From: a virus
Direction: 5' to 3' (one strand)
IMG/VR virus record: IMGVR_UViG_3300025684_000003
Span: 1 to 31,005 of that record
DNA length: 31,005 bases
Part shown: positions 7,198 to 16,035 of the stretch, piece by piece
Layout: the number at the start of each line of letters is the position of its first letter
Position numbering within the stretch: the first letter of the stretch is position 1
The notes under the pieces: model-generated
Told to the model about the DNA's origin: nothing
Seen by the model: the letters and a program-made list of their open reading frames with translations, nothing else
The model's database searches: none
Program-made: the position numbers and the translations under genes

Positions 7198-7212
7198 CGT
7201 ATATAATTTATG
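7198..7212 (+). promoter_or_regulatory. Shared late-gene start motif, copy 1
   Basis: CGTATATAATTTATG, whose last three bases are the ATG of the tail chaperone. Nearly the same sequence precedes the starts at 14484 and 18576, and a shorter version lies 21 bases before the scaffold gene. It is a candidate late promoter or start element; see the finding on this motif. Confidence 0.45.
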
Positions 7213-7917
7213 AAAGTTAAGATACAACTTCCTGAGAGCTTAAGAGAGATAACACTTGCACAGTACCAACACTTTTTAGAACGTGCGAAAGGTTTAGAAG
7301 AGAACGAGCTAAAGGCGTTAATGATTGAGTGCTTTTGTTTGATACCAGCAGACAAAGTAAAGCTGATAGAACGCTCTTCTGTAGAAGAGGTATGTATGCA
7401 CTTAGATAACTTATTTATTCAGGAGAAAAGTCTAGTAAACAAGTTCGAGTTGAAAGGGTTTAAATTTGGTTTTGTGCCTGACCTTGACGCTATAACTTTC
7501 GGGGAGTATGTGGACCTTGATAAGTACATAGGAGATTGGAGCAATATGCACAGGGCAATGGCTGTACTATTCAGACCTATAGGAACGGAGATAAAGGAGG
7601 AATACAAAATATTAGACTACGAGGGTACGGACGAATACGCGGAACTAATGAAGCTTATGCCTTTAGATGTAGTGTTAGGCTCACAGGTTTTTTTTTGGAA
7701 TTTAGGAAGCGAGTTACTAGCAGCTTTACCGAGTTATTTAGAGAAGGAGGGGAGGGCGATTATTCAACTAGGGCGCAGTTCGGTAGAAAATGGGGATGGT
7801 ATAGCTCAATCTATCAGCTCGCTAGAGGAGATGTTAGGAACTTTGAAGCAGTCACTAAACTCAGACTTTCAACAGCTCTCACCTACCTCACTTTTGAAAG
7901 CGAGAAAAACAGAATAG
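7210..7917 (+). CDS. Tail assembly chaperone, zero-frame product
   Basis: A 235-aa protein in the role of the lambda gpG-type tail assembly chaperone. It is followed and overlapped by a -1 frame that continues it. The helical body covers residues 1-155; FFWNLGSELLAALPSYLEKE and the NGDG...SLEEML region form the zero-frame tail. At 7688-7696 there are nine T's (codons GTT TTT TTT TGG) where ribosomes can slip back one base. A 112-base structured gap precedes it and it carries the CGTATATAANTTATG motif at its start, so it probably opens a late unit. Tail genes here lie upstream of the head genes. Confidence 0.75.
   Translation: MKVKIQLPESLREITLAQYQHFLERAKGLEENELKALMIECFCLIPADKVKLIERSSVEEVCMHLDNLFIQEKSLVNKFELKGFKFGFVPDLDAITFGEYVDLDKYIGDWSNMHRAMAVLFRPIGTEIKEEYKILDYEGTDEYAELMKLMPLDVVLGSQVFFWNLGSELLAALPSYLEKEGRAIIQLGRSSVENGDGIAQSISSLEEMLGTLKQSLNSDFQQLSPTSLLKARKTE
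7688..7696 (+). promoter_or_regulatory. Slippery T9 run for -1 frameshift
   Basis: Nine consecutive T's read G TTT TTT TTT GG across zero-frame codons GTT-TTT-TTT-TGG. Slipping back one base changes the downstream reading to TTG GAA TTT and opens the -1 frame to 7952. The -1 frame has no stop back to well before the run, so the fusion is continuous. Confidence 0.75.
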
Positions 7918-7952
7918 AAACAAACGAGATAAAGAAACAGTTTAAAAGATGA
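7695..7952 (+). CDS. Tail assembly chaperone, -1 frameshift extension
   Basis: The -1 frame after the T9 run, giving a fusion product of about 247 aa with residues from 7210 to the slip site. Its sequence (FGRKWGWYSSIYQLARGD, then the VTKL...YLTFESEKNRIETNE region) looks like the conserved C-terminal part of phage tail chaperones. Its stop overlaps the next gene by ATGA (7949-7952), as between other coupled genes here, which supports it being really translated. This parallels the lambda G/GT pair, where the longer form recruits the tape measure protein. An independent start at the in-frame ATG 7536 is less likely. Confidence 0.75.
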   Translation: MEFRKRVTSSFTELFREGGEGDYSTRAQFGRKWGWYSSIYQLARGDVRNFEAVTKLRLSTALTYLTFESEKNRIETNEIKKQFKR

Positions 7953-8401
7953 CAGCATACTACGATATACTAACAACTATTAAGGCGCAGCTCGATGCTG
8001 ATGTATTCGTTAACACGGTAACGCAAGGAGATATATTTGACGTTGACTTAAGCAAGCAGACTATATTCCCGCTTAGCCATATAATGGTAAACAGCGTAAA
8101 CAGGGAAAGCAATACACTACGGTTTAGCATTACTGTTATGTGTATGGATATAGTAGACAAAAGCAAGACCGAGACTACAGATATATTCAGAGGCAACGAC
8201 GACGAGCAAGACGTATTAAACACTCAGTTAGCTGTGGCACTTCGTATGCTTGAGATATTCGACAGGGGAGACAACGTAAGGACTTTCAGAATAGATGGAG
8301 ACCCTACAATAGAGCCGTTCACTGAAAGGTTCGAAAATTACTTAGCGGGTTGGGCTGTTAGCTTCGATATATTAGTACCTAACGACATGACTATATGTTA
8401 A
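7949..8401 (+). CDS. Probable tail terminator/minor tail protein
   Basis: A 150-aa protein of a type I know from flavobacterial phages (TILTTIKAQL-like start, DLSKQTIFPLSHIMVN, GNDDEQDVLNTQLAV, and the ending DILVPNDMTIC). The length and its place between the chaperone and a gp10-like protein fit a tail terminator or tail completion role. It is coupled to the frameshifted chaperone by ATGA and overlaps the next gene by 7 bases. The structural role is inferred from position and length. Confidence 0.65.
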   Translation: MTAYYDILTTIKAQLDADVFVNTVTQGDIFDVDLSKQTIFPLSHIMVNSVNRESNTLRFSITVMCMDIVDKSKTETTDIFRGNDDEQDVLNTQLAVALRMLEIFDRGDNVRTFRIDGDPTIEPFTERFENYLAGWAVSFDILVPNDMTIC

Positions 8402-8913
8402 CAGATGAGGTAAAAATAGAGCTTAGTAAATTCGCCAAGGCAGTAATTAAGTCGAGCCGTAGCAACTTAACGCGAAAAGGAAAGAACGCGAGTAAGGAGC
8501 TTTACAACTCTTTAGACTTTGATTTAAACGTGACAAAGAACTCTTTTAGCTTAGCATTCTTAATGGAGGCTTACGGTAAGTTTCAAGACGTAGGGGTAAG
8601 CGGTAAAAAGAAAAAATACAACACGCCATTTAGTTACAAGTCAAAGATGCCTCCAGCTAAAGCGTTCGACAAGTGGACTATTAAAAAGGGGTTAGCACCT
8701 AGAGACAAAGACGGAAAGTTTATAAGCCGAAAGAGTTTAAATTTCTTAATAGCACGCAGCGTATATAACAACGGAATAAAGCCGAGCCTGTTCTTTACTA
8801 AACCTTTCGAGGCAGCGTTCAAACGATTACCTGAGGACCTAATAGAGAAGTTTGGTTTAGACCTAGAAGACTTTTTAACATTCACAACTAATAATTTACC
8901 TAATGGCAACTAG
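8395..8913 (+). CDS. HK97 gp10-like tail completion/neck protein
   Basis: A 172-aa basic protein. Its pattern of an N-terminal helix, then MEAYGKFQDVGVSGKK near residue 60, then RSVYNNGIKPSLFFTKPFEAAF near 120-142 is typical of HK97 gp10/tail-completion proteins, which contact the head-tail interface. It overlaps the neighbours by 7 and 11 bases. Its place beside the probable tail terminator supports the assignment. Confidence 0.65.
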   Translation: MLTDEVKIELSKFAKAVIKSSRSNLTRKGKNASKELYNSLDFDLNVTKNSFSLAFLMEAYGKFQDVGVSGKKKKYNTPFSYKSKMPPAKAFDKWTIKKGLAPRDKDGKFISRKSLNFLIARSVYNNGIKPSLFFTKPFEAAFKRLPEDLIEKFGLDLEDFLTFTTNNLPNGN

Positions 8914-9937
8914 CATATTCGTACGAAGCCCCTACATAGTTAGTAAGACTAGCTCGGTGGGAGACGTCGTAAAAGCGGAACTATATATTTTTAACCTACC
9001 ATCAGGAGTACCGAGTACACCTACTTACACACTAAGCAAAGTTATACCTAGCTCAGTAGCAACAACTGCGCACTTTGATATAAGCCCTTATTGTAGGGAG
9101 TACATATCTTTTCAGAAGTTTACAAGTGCATCTGTAGAGACAGCAGCGGGAAACGACGAGTATTGTTTTATTCGCGTAAAGGTCTACGTAAACGAGGTAC
9201 TCGACAGCACTACAGACTATGTAGCTTTTGACGGCTTCGGATATTACGAGCAAGGATATAACCCTAGCCTTGGAGACACAAGCGGAATAACAGACAGCGC
9301 AGTATTTTTAGACGAAGGCACTTACTATGTACAGGATACAGGTAACGGAGGAGGTATCTACTTTAACAACGTCTCAGGAAGTTTGACGCAAGCGGTTTAC
9401 AATTCAACGGATTCTATAAGCTTAAACAACGGGGTTAAATTCGTTCCTTACGTTCATCCTAGCCATATAGGAGTAACTAACGTGGTAGAAATTTACGAGG
9501 CGGGCTTTCCTGTACGTACTTACACCTTTGAGCCGATATGCGAACCTAAGTACACGCCTTTAGTTTGTGACTTCATTAACCAATACGGGGTATGGCAGCA
9601 AATCATTTTCTTTAAAGCGAGCGAGCGTAACTTTGAGGCAACGGGAACAGAATACAACTTAATGCCGTCTAGTATTAATTACGATATATACGAAAACAGG
9701 AGACAGGTATTTAACAGAAACGCGAAAAAGAGCATAACAGCGAATACGGGCTTCGTACCTGAGACTTACAGCAACGTGATGAAGGCAATGTTATTAAGCG
9801 AAAAGATAATGCTAAATAACGAGCCTGTGAAGCTAAGGACTCAAAACGTAAAACTACAGGAGCATATAAACGACAAGCTAATTAATTACAGGGTAGAGTT
9901 TGAGTACAGCCATAACCAACTAAACTACGTTATATAA
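8903..9937 (+). CDS. Tail-tip structural protein (probable)
   Basis: A 344-aa beta-rich protein with an Ig/fibronectin-like first 120 residues, a central TYYVQDTGNGGGIYF stretch, and a mixed C-terminal domain. I know similar proteins as structural proteins of flavobacterial phages, always next to a large protein like that at 9937. It overlaps that gene by one base (TAATG). A role in the distal tail or baseplate is inferred; no enzyme motif is seen. Confidence 0.6.
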   Translation: MATSIFVRSPYIVSKTSSVGDVVKAELYIFNLPSGVPSTPTYTLSKVIPSSVATTAHFDISPYCREYISFQKFTSASVETAAGNDEYCFIRVKVYVNEVLDSTTDYVAFDGFGYYEQGYNPSLGDTSGITDSAVFLDEGTYYVQDTGNGGGIYFNNVSGSLTQAVYNSTDSISLNNGVKFVPYVHPSHIGVTNVVEIYEAGFPVRTYTFEPICEPKYTPLVCDFINQYGVWQQIIFFKASERNFEATGTEYNLMPSSINYDIYENRRQVFNRNAKKSITANTGFVPETYSNVMKAMLLSEKIMLNNEPVKLRTQNVKLQEHINDKLINYRVEFEYSHNQLNYVI

Positions 9938-12330
9938 TGCGGACGGTACAGATATACATAAATGACGAGATACTAGACTTATTCGACGACGAGAATATAG
10001 AAGTAAGTTCGAGTATTCAAAACATAAACGACATAGCCAAAGTATTTACCGACTTCTCGCAACAATTTACTGTACCCGCTTCACCTCGTAACAATGAGAT
10101 ATTTAAACACTACTATCAGAACGATGTAGAAGACGGCTTTATAGCTAAGGAGAGACAGCCAGCGAGAATAGAAATAAACTTTACACCTTTTAGGAGAGGT
10201 AAGATACAGCTAGAGGGGGCTGAGTTAGTAGAGGGTGAAGCACAGCATTACAGTATTACTTTCTATGGTGATGTAGTTACGCTTAAAGACCTTTTCGGAG
10301 ATGACAAGCTGAGGGACTTGGATTATAGCAGTTTGAGTTTTGACGGTACATATAACGAGGTAAAAACAAGCCTAACAAGTGGCAGCAGTTTAGACGTTCG
10401 CTATCCTTTAATAACTAGCGATAGAGTTTGGGAGTATGGGGATGCAAGTTCTAACGATATTAGTGTAAGCGGTAACGCTATACAGTTTAATGAGCTGTTC
10501 CCAGCGTTAAGAACTGCTAAAGTATTCGAGCTTATAGAGGCACAATACGGGTTAACTTTCGAGGGTAACTTTTTAACAGATAACAGATTTACGAGCCTTT
10601 ATACATGGTGGAAAAATAGCAACGTATTTACAGCGGGTAAAGCTCCTATACAGATTCCTTTTACTACTTACTTTCCTGTACAGCCTGACGACGTAGACTA
10701 TGAGCCTTTAGAGAATAACAGAATACGCTTTAAGTATATAGACGTTATGCAGTGGGAGCCGTACAACGACGGTACTTGGACTTTCAACTCTTCGTCTTTT
10801 GACGGTGTTATATCTGTAACAGCAACTAACCCCTCTACTCAGTTTGTGGTGGACGTTCACAAAAACGGGGACTATGAATACAGCACAGCGGTACAAACAG
10901 GAGATATTTACTTTGAGTTCGCTTCGTTCTATCAGAACTTGGTAGACCAAGACGACTACTATGAGTTCTTTGTTCGTACAAACGATTCTGATACTTTTGT
11001 AGTTAGTGGAAGTTGGTTTTTTAGATACAGCGTAACGGACGGCAGTAACCAAACTTTTAACCTTAGTAGAAGCTCAGCAAGTTCAAACGAAAACATAGTA
11101 AGCGTTACAGAAATAGACTTTATAAATACCGCCCCTGACATGACTGTAAGCGAGTACTTTTCGGGAGTGCTTAGAATGTTTAACTTGACGTGCTACCCTA
11201 CAGATGAAAATACTTTTCAAATAGAACCGTTAGAGTTTTGGTACAGCATAGGCGAGGAGATAGACATAACCGAGTATACGGACGTAAGCAAAATAAAGAT
11301 AGACCGACCTAAGTTATATAATAATATAGAGTTTAACTGGAAAGAAAGCAAGTCTTTATTAAACGTCGAATACAGGGAAAACAATAACAAGCAGTACGGA
11401 GGGTTAAAAAACTTTTTTGGCTACGACGGAGGAGACTTTAAAATAGATTTACCTTTTGAAACTTTACTATTTAGCAAGTTCACAGGAACTAATTTACAAG
11501 TAGGTTACTCACTAGAAACAGAGCCTAGTTATACGCCTGTTATACCTAAGGTTACCATGCTTTATTTCTATCCTGTTAGTCAGAGCTGCAGTTTCTATTT
11601 AACAGATGGTGTAGTTACTACAGATGAAATAACAAACTACTATCCTTTCGGACAGGAAACCTTTTACAATACAACCGACTATTCTATAAACTTTAACGAG
11701 GAGTTTAGCTCGCTGAGTTTAGACCCTGTTAGTAATTCACTTTATAACATATATTATAGAGCGTATTTACAAAACTTGTTTAGCAATAAGGCAAGGGTTG
11801 TAACGGTGGAAACTAATTTACCCTTAAGGCTACTTAATTCTATTCAGTTAAACGATGCGCTAATAATACGAGATAAGAAGTACAGGATTAACTTAATGAA
11901 GTCACAGCTCACTACGGGAAAGGTAACGCTTGAACTTATTACTGACATAGTGACACAGCCGAGGACTGTACCTCCTCCAGCTCCTCCTTTACCTGTAGAC
12001 GGTGGCGACTTGGTTCTACCGATTAAACCTATTAAGCCGAGTAAGGGCGGTTATTGGACTATTGTACCCGCAACGCCTTACCCTTGGATAACTACGACAC
12101 CTGTAATACTTTTTAAGCAGACTGGCGAAGTAAACGTAGAATTTGACGTGGCAGCGAACGCAACAGGAGCAGATAGAACAGCTTACTATAGTGTAAACTT
12201 TTACGATGGTGGAGACAACCTATATAAAAGCGAACCTTATGTAATTACACAAAACGGAACGGAAGGATTTATACTACAGGAGAATGATTCACTGTTATTA
12301 CAAGAAAACGGATTTAGAATAAGAATATGA
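9937..12330 (+). CDS. Large tail-tip/baseplate hub protein with BACON-like C terminus
   Basis: A 797-aa protein, the largest in the genome. The N-terminal 110 residues (IYINDEILDLFDDENIEVSS, then FTVPASPRNNEIFKHYY) are typical of Bacteroidetes phage tail proteins resembling hub or distal tail components. A proline-rich hinge at about 680-700 (PPPAPPLPVDGG) leads to residues about 704-775, which look like a BACON domain: W-x-I, PWI near the start, N-x-x-x-x-x-R-T in the middle and ITQNGT at the end. It closes with two LLQEN/ILQEN units, a common fibre-tip ending. A likely role is host surface binding and DNA ejection. The TMP-side gene order supports a tail-tip position. Confidence 0.7.
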   Translation: MRTVQIYINDEILDLFDDENIEVSSSIQNINDIAKVFTDFSQQFTVPASPRNNEIFKHYYQNDVEDGFIAKERQPARIEINFTPFRRGKIQLEGAELVEGEAQHYSITFYGDVVTLKDLFGDDKLRDLDYSSLSFDGTYNEVKTSLTSGSSLDVRYPLITSDRVWEYGDASSNDISVSGNAIQFNELFPALRTAKVFELIEAQYGLTFEGNFLTDNRFTSLYTWWKNSNVFTAGKAPIQIPFTTYFPVQPDDVDYEPLENNRIRFKYIDVMQWEPYNDGTWTFNSSSFDGVISVTATNPSTQFVVDVHKNGDYEYSTAVQTGDIYFEFASFYQNLVDQDDYYEFFVRTNDSDTFVVSGSWFFRYSVTDGSNQTFNLSRSSASSNENIVSVTEIDFINTAPDMTVSEYFSGVLRMFNLTCYPTDENTFQIEPLEFWYSIGEEIDITEYTDVSKIKIDRPKLYNNIEFNWKESKSLLNVEYRENNNKQYGGLKNFFGYDGGDFKIDLPFETLLFSKFTGTNLQVGYSLETEPSYTPVIPKVTMLYFYPVSQSCSFYLTDGVVTTDEITNYYPFGQETFYNTTDYSINFNEEFSSLSLDPVSNSLYNIYYRAYLQNLFSNKARVVTVETNLPLRLLNSIQLNDALIIRDKKYRINLMKSQLTTGKVTLELITDIVTQPRTVPPPAPPLPVDGGDLVLPIKPIKPSKGGYWTIVPATPYPWITTTPVILFKQTGEVNVEFDVAANATGADRTAYYSVNFYDGGDNLYKSEPYVITQNGTEGFILQENDSLLLQENGFRIRI

Positions 12331-12470
12331 AGCATATACTAGAATTGTTAAAGATGAGCGACTGGCACGCGGTTAGTGAAAACGTGGACATAGCTAAAGG
12401 AAAGTACAAGCTCGAGACTACTATTAAGGGCAAAATGAAACAAGAGAAAAGACGTAAAGCATGGCAATAG
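12327..12470 (+). CDS. Small basic protein (47 aa)
   Basis: A 47-codon frame coupled on both sides: its ATG overlaps the tail-tip stop (ATGA) and its stop overlaps the start of the tape measure gene by ten bases. The first third is helical (KHILELLKMSDWHAVSENV), the end strongly basic (KMKQEKRRKAWQ). The tidy overlaps argue for real translation; the function is unknown. Confidence 0.55.
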   Translation: MKHILELLKMSDWHAVSENVDIAKGKYKLETTIKGKMKQEKRRKAWQ

Positions 12471-14470
12471 AGAAAACGATAGTATTAAAGGTAGATTCAG
12501 ACCAAGCTAATAAAAGTTTAAACCAAACAGAAAAGGAGTTAAACGACGTAGCTAAAGCATCAGGGAAAGCAGCCGAGGAGATAAAGAAGACAAACAAGTC
12601 GCTCGATGAAATTTTAATGAGTACGGACGACGTAAACAAGAAACTCAAAGACCTAGACCAAACAGTAGCCACTAGCCCTAAGAACTTTCGAGACTTAAAC
12701 AAACAAATACAAGCTTATCAAACTATAGCTTTACAAGCGGGTAGAGAAAGCGCAGTAGGTAAAGAAGCGTTATCTAAGGCAGCAGCTTTAAAAGACCAAA
12801 TGGTCGATTTGCAAAACGAAACTAAAAGGCTTGCAGACGATAACTTTAAACTACAGGGTACTATTGGAATAGGTACAGGAGTTCTCGCTGGTTTTAGTGC
12901 TTACCAAGGTGTTTTAGCTGCTACAGGAGTAGAGAGTGAAAAGCTACAGGAGACTATGGTAAAGCTTCAAGCCGCTCAAAGTGCGCTTAATGGTATAGTA
13001 CAACTGCAGACAGCATTTCAAAAAGAGAGTGCTGCAATGTTATTAATTAACACGTTAAGGACTAAAGCAGCAACTGCAGCAAATGTAGTATTTAACGCTG
13101 TTATGAAAGCTAACCCGATAGGCTTAATTATTACGGCTATTGCTGCGCTTGTAGCGGGTATTACTGCATTGATAAATAACTTTAGAGCTGTAACCGATTG
13201 GTTAGGAATTACAGACGATGCAGCGGAGACTTTACACCAAGAAAACCTAAGACGTACCGAGGAGTTTATAGAACAACAAGGGAAGCGTATAGAGGCTATT
13301 TCTAAAGAGCGAGATGAGATAGAGGGTCTTCGTAAATTTGAGGTCGAAATGATGAAAGCTCGCGGAGATGCTGAGGAGGATATTTTTAAGGCTGTTCGTA
13401 AAAATAGAATAGAGCGTATAAAGTCAAACAATGAATTTCAAAAACAAGTTAAGCAGCAAAATGACGCGCTTATTGCTCAGTTCAAATTATTACAACAAAG
13501 CGGAGATTTAACGGACGAGCAAGCCAAAGAAATTAACGCTCAAATTGAAAAGAATAACGAAACTATACGAGCTGCTAAAACGGAATCTAAAACTTTATTA
13601 GAGCAAATTAAGTTAGACGATGTAAGAACTACGCGAGAAGCTGAGGAGGAAAAGGAGAAAATAAGAAAGGAAGCTTTTGAAAAAAGAAAAGCGCGTATAA
13701 TAGCCGAAATGGAAGAGGAGGCTAGACTTCGGAGAGAAACTGACACCTTTTTAAAAGACTTTCAAGAAAGATTAAAGCAACAGGAGGAGTTAGAGAAAGA
13801 ATTTCAAGCACAGCACTTAGAAAGACTAGCTACTGTAGATGCAGAAATACAAGCGAGCTTAGATGCTGAACTTGCAGCCGAAGAAGCTAAAGTAGATGCT
13901 GCAATAGAAGCCGATAACAAAAAGAAAGAACTATCCGAAGCGGAACTATTAAGAGAGCAAGAACTACAAAAGCAAAAACTAGAATTAACTTCTGCTGCGT
14001 TCGGTGCTATTGGTGACTTGATAAACTCTTTTGCTGGAGAGAGCGAAGCTGCACAAGAGCGAGCGTTTAACGTTACTAAGGCTGTTAACTTAGCTCAAGC
14101 CATTACTAACACAGCTTTAGCTGTTACGGCTGCTTTAACTGCGGGAGGTAACCCGATTAAATTAGCAACAGGAGCGCAATTTATAGAGGCGGGTATTGCT
14201 GCTGCTGCGGGTGCTGCACAAATAGCAACTATTGCACGCACACAGTTTAACGCTGGAGGAGGTGGAGCTGGAGGAGGAACTGCTAATATACCTAACCCGC
14301 CAACAGGTGGAGGAGCTAACCCCGCGACTTTTAACGTAGTAGGTAACACAGGCACTAACCAGCTTGCTCAGACCTTAGGGCAGCAACCTTTACAGGCTTA
14401 CGTAGTAGCGGGAGATGTTACCTCGGCTCAGTCGCTCGAAAGAAACAAAATACAACAAAGTACACTTTAA
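12461..14470 (+). CDS. Tape measure protein
   Basis: A 669-aa, mostly alpha-helical protein with long coiled coils (about 10-130 and 270-500, the latter very rich in Glu, Lys and Gln), a hydrophobic segment at about 205-245 (VFNAVMKANPIGLIITAIAA and onward) and a second Ala-rich hydrophobic region at about 540-595. The C terminus is Gly-rich and flexible. This is the usual make-up of siphovirus tape measure proteins, which set tail length and later cross the membrane. By the common rule of thumb of about 1.5 angstrom per residue, the tail would be near 100 nm. It does not directly follow the chaperones as in lambda; four larger genes lie between. Confidence 0.85.
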   Translation: MAIEKTIVLKVDSDQANKSLNQTEKELNDVAKASGKAAEEIKKTNKSLDEILMSTDDVNKKLKDLDQTVATSPKNFRDLNKQIQAYQTIALQAGRESAVGKEALSKAAALKDQMVDLQNETKRLADDNFKLQGTIGIGTGVLAGFSAYQGVLAATGVESEKLQETMVKLQAAQSALNGIVQLQTAFQKESAAMLLINTLRTKAATAANVVFNAVMKANPIGLIITAIAALVAGITALINNFRAVTDWLGITDDAAETLHQENLRRTEEFIEQQGKRIEAISKERDEIEGLRKFEVEMMKARGDAEEDIFKAVRKNRIERIKSNNEFQKQVKQQNDALIAQFKLLQQSGDLTDEQAKEINAQIEKNNETIRAAKTESKTLLEQIKLDDVRTTREAEEEKEKIRKEAFEKRKARIIAEMEEEARLRRETDTFLKDFQERLKQQEELEKEFQAQHLERLATVDAEIQASLDAELAAEEAKVDAAIEADNKKKELSEAELLREQELQKQKLELTSAAFGAIGDLINSFAGESEAAQERAFNVTKAVNLAQAITNTALAVTAALTAGGNPIKLATGAQFIEAGIAAAAGAAQIATIARTQFNAGGGGAGGGTANIPNPPTGGGANPATFNVVGNTGTNQLAQTLGQQPLQAYVVAGDVTSAQSLERNKIQQSTL

Positions 14471-14471
14471 A

Positions 14472-14486
14472 CGTAAATAAGTTATG
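14472..14486 (+). promoter_or_regulatory. Shared late-gene start motif, copy 2
   Basis: CGTAAATAAGTTATG, differing at three positions from the copy at 7198 and at one from the copy at 18564; the last three bases are the ATG of the prohead protease. It lies just after the tape measure stop, where the head genes begin, so it may mark a new late transcript or strengthen translation. Confidence 0.4.
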
Positions 14487-15053
14487 GAATTACAAGAAGT
14501 AGAATTATTCATTAAGGACGAAAACGAGGACGGAGTATTCGCTGTTTCGTTAGTAGAAAACCCCGCTATTGAGGAAAACTTTATAGCCTTGTCGGGTTAT
14601 AAGATGGAGTTAAAAGTAGTGGACGACGAAAAGCGTATAGTTACAGGGCTTGCTTTAGTACCTGAGAAGCGCATTTATCGTAAAATAAAAGAAAAGGAGT
14701 TTAACATATATTTCTCAAAAGAAACTATCTACAAAACTGCTGAGCTATTTATGAAAAAGTTGAACCTTAATAACGTGACTTCTGAACACGAGCGACCAGT
14801 TACAGGGGTGAGTGTTATTGAAAGTTGGCTAGTTGAGGACACCGACAAGGATAAAACAGCGTTATACAACCTTAAAGCACCTGTAGGAAGTTGGGCTATC
14901 ACTATGAAAGTATATAATGACAACGAATGGGAGAAAATAAAAGCGGGCGACTACAAAGGGTTTTCTATTGAGGGTATCTACCAAGGCTTAGAAGCTTTAG
15001 AGATGAGCAGCGAAAACGACATAATCGAGGAACTTAAAAAAATAATTAAATAA
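14484..15053 (+). CDS. XkdF-like prohead protease
   Basis: A 189-aa protein matching the XkdF-type phage serine proteases that trim capsid precursors. The N terminus has the typical VSLVENPAIEENF phrase (22-33); H102 (SEHERP) is the probable catalytic His and S161 in GFSIEG the probable nucleophile, with IESWLVED (112-119) and PVGSWAITMKV (133-143) between them. In other phages this domain is often fused to portal or MuF; here it stands alone and lies before the scaffold and capsid genes. It starts at the shared CGTAAATAAGTTATG motif. Confidence 0.85.
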   Translation: MELQEVELFIKDENEDGVFAVSLVENPAIEENFIALSGYKMELKVVDDEKRIVTGLALVPEKRIYRKIKEKEFNIYFSKETIYKTAELFMKKLNLNNVTSEHERPVTGVSVIESWLVEDTDKDKTALYNLKAPVGSWAITMKVYNDNEWEKIKAGDYKGFSIEGIYQGLEALEMSSENDIIEELKKIIK

Positions 15054-15054
15054 A

Positions 15055-15747
15055 ATGGCAAGAGACATTAAAAACACAGCTTATAACGTAAGGCTAGACA
15101 TAGTTAACGACCCTACTACTATTAAGAATGAAGAGGGCGCGATGTACTTCTATAACGGCAAAGTATACTATTTAGACGGTACTAACCCAGCGGCTCAACT
15201 ATTAGACAGCGGTAACGTAGTAACTACGGATGCTGTTAACTTCGGCTCTACTCAATGGAATACAACGCCAGCAGCTCCTGTTACTTTACTAGACGGAGAA
15301 ATAGCAAACGGCTTTACTTTCTTTACGAATGCAGACAAAGTAGCAAGCGGTACTACTTCTTACGATGAGTTAGACATAGCGGGAACAGGCGACCATGTTA
15401 TTATACCTTATGTAGGTACTGCATACGAGGGGCAAAGATTACAGCACAACATTAGAGTTAACTTTAGTATTGTACCTAGTGGTGGAGCTACTCAAACTTT
15501 GGCACTTTCTTTAAGACGATTTACAGACGATAGTATTATAGGTAGTGAAATACTAGTATTTAGAACAGCAGACGAGGGCGCACAGCAGTTTAATTTTATT
15601 ACTTACACAGCTGGGGCTAGTGACCCTTTTGTAACTGGCGGCTTTTATTTTGCTTTGCGTAATGATTCAGGAACGGATATAGATATAGCAGCTGCTAGCG
15701 TAGGGATATTAATACAGACTTACTACCAAAAACCAACAATGTTTTAA
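15055..15747 (+). CDS. Beta-rich structural protein with jelly-roll-like C terminus
   Basis: A 230-aa protein. Residues 20-45 (IKNEEGAMYFYNGKVYYLDG) resemble the short repeats at the base of phage fibres, and about 95-228 alternate beta strands in a TNF/C1q-like pattern ending in ILIQTYYQKP. Position between the protease and the scaffold suggests a head decoration, head fibre or appendage protein. It starts one base after the protease stop and ends directly at the next ATG. The family is not recognised with certainty. Confidence 0.55.
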   Translation: MARDIKNTAYNVRLDIVNDPTTIKNEEGAMYFYNGKVYYLDGTNPAAQLLDSGNVVTTDAVNFGSTQWNTTPAAPVTLLDGEIANGFTFFTNADKVASGTTSYDELDIAGTGDHVIIPYVGTAYEGQRLQHNIRVNFSIVPSGGATQTLALSLRRFTDDSIIGSEILVFRTADEGAQQFNFITYTAGASDPFVTGGFYFALRNDSGTDIDIAAASVGILIQTYYQKPTMF

Positions 15748-16011
15748 ATGAGTACACCGAGTAGAACAAGCCCGAGAGGAGGGCGTAGAGGTTGCCTGTG
15801 TAAAGACGGAAAGACTTATAGTCGTAAATGCTGCGATGGAACTATATTAGCGCAAGGAATAGGCAGCACTGTAGGGGGTAATACTTCAAACGTCGTAAAC
15901 GAGGACACAAACAGGGTAGAAACTGAGACATCTACACCTATCGCAAGCACTAATAATTCAACCGTTATAAACGAGGATACAACGCGAACCACTACACGCG
16001 TTTCTAGTTAA
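15748..16011 (+). CDS. Small Cys-rich hypothetical virion-associated protein
   Basis: An 87-aa protein with a Cys-rich N terminus (GCLCKDGKTYSRKCCDGT, about 15-32, with an RGGRRGC lead) and a Ser/Thr-rich tail. The tail holds an internal repeat, NVVNEDTNRVETETST and TVINEDTTRTTTRVSS. I recall similar short Cys-rich proteins in flavobacterial phages, always near the capsid genes, with unknown function. Cysteines could bind metal or make disulfides outside the cell. It begins immediately after the previous stop codon. Confidence 0.6.
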   Translation: MSTPSRTSPRGGRRGCLCKDGKTYSRKCCDGTILAQGIGSTVGGNTSNVVNEDTNRVETETSTPIASTNNSTVINEDTTRTTTRVSS

Positions 16012-16035
16012 ATTTATAACAGACAGAAAATAAAA

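Noticed and set aside
7536-7694. Independent ATG start for the frame ending at 7952
   Set aside because: The part before the T9 run is antisensible overlap of the zero frame and reads unlike a chaperone; only the part after the run resembles conserved sequence, which favours frameshifting.
10708-11052. 114-codon open frame on the minus strand within the large tail gene
   Set aside because: It lies wholly inside a well-supported plus-strand gene, has a Val/Cys-rich composition typical of antisense frames and no leader or neighbours on that strand. All supported genes are on the plus strand.
13018-13431. 137-codon minus-strand frame opposite the tape measure gene
   Set aside because: Antisense of helical, Glu/Lys-rich coding sequence; Ser/Phe/Ile-rich product without recognisable features.
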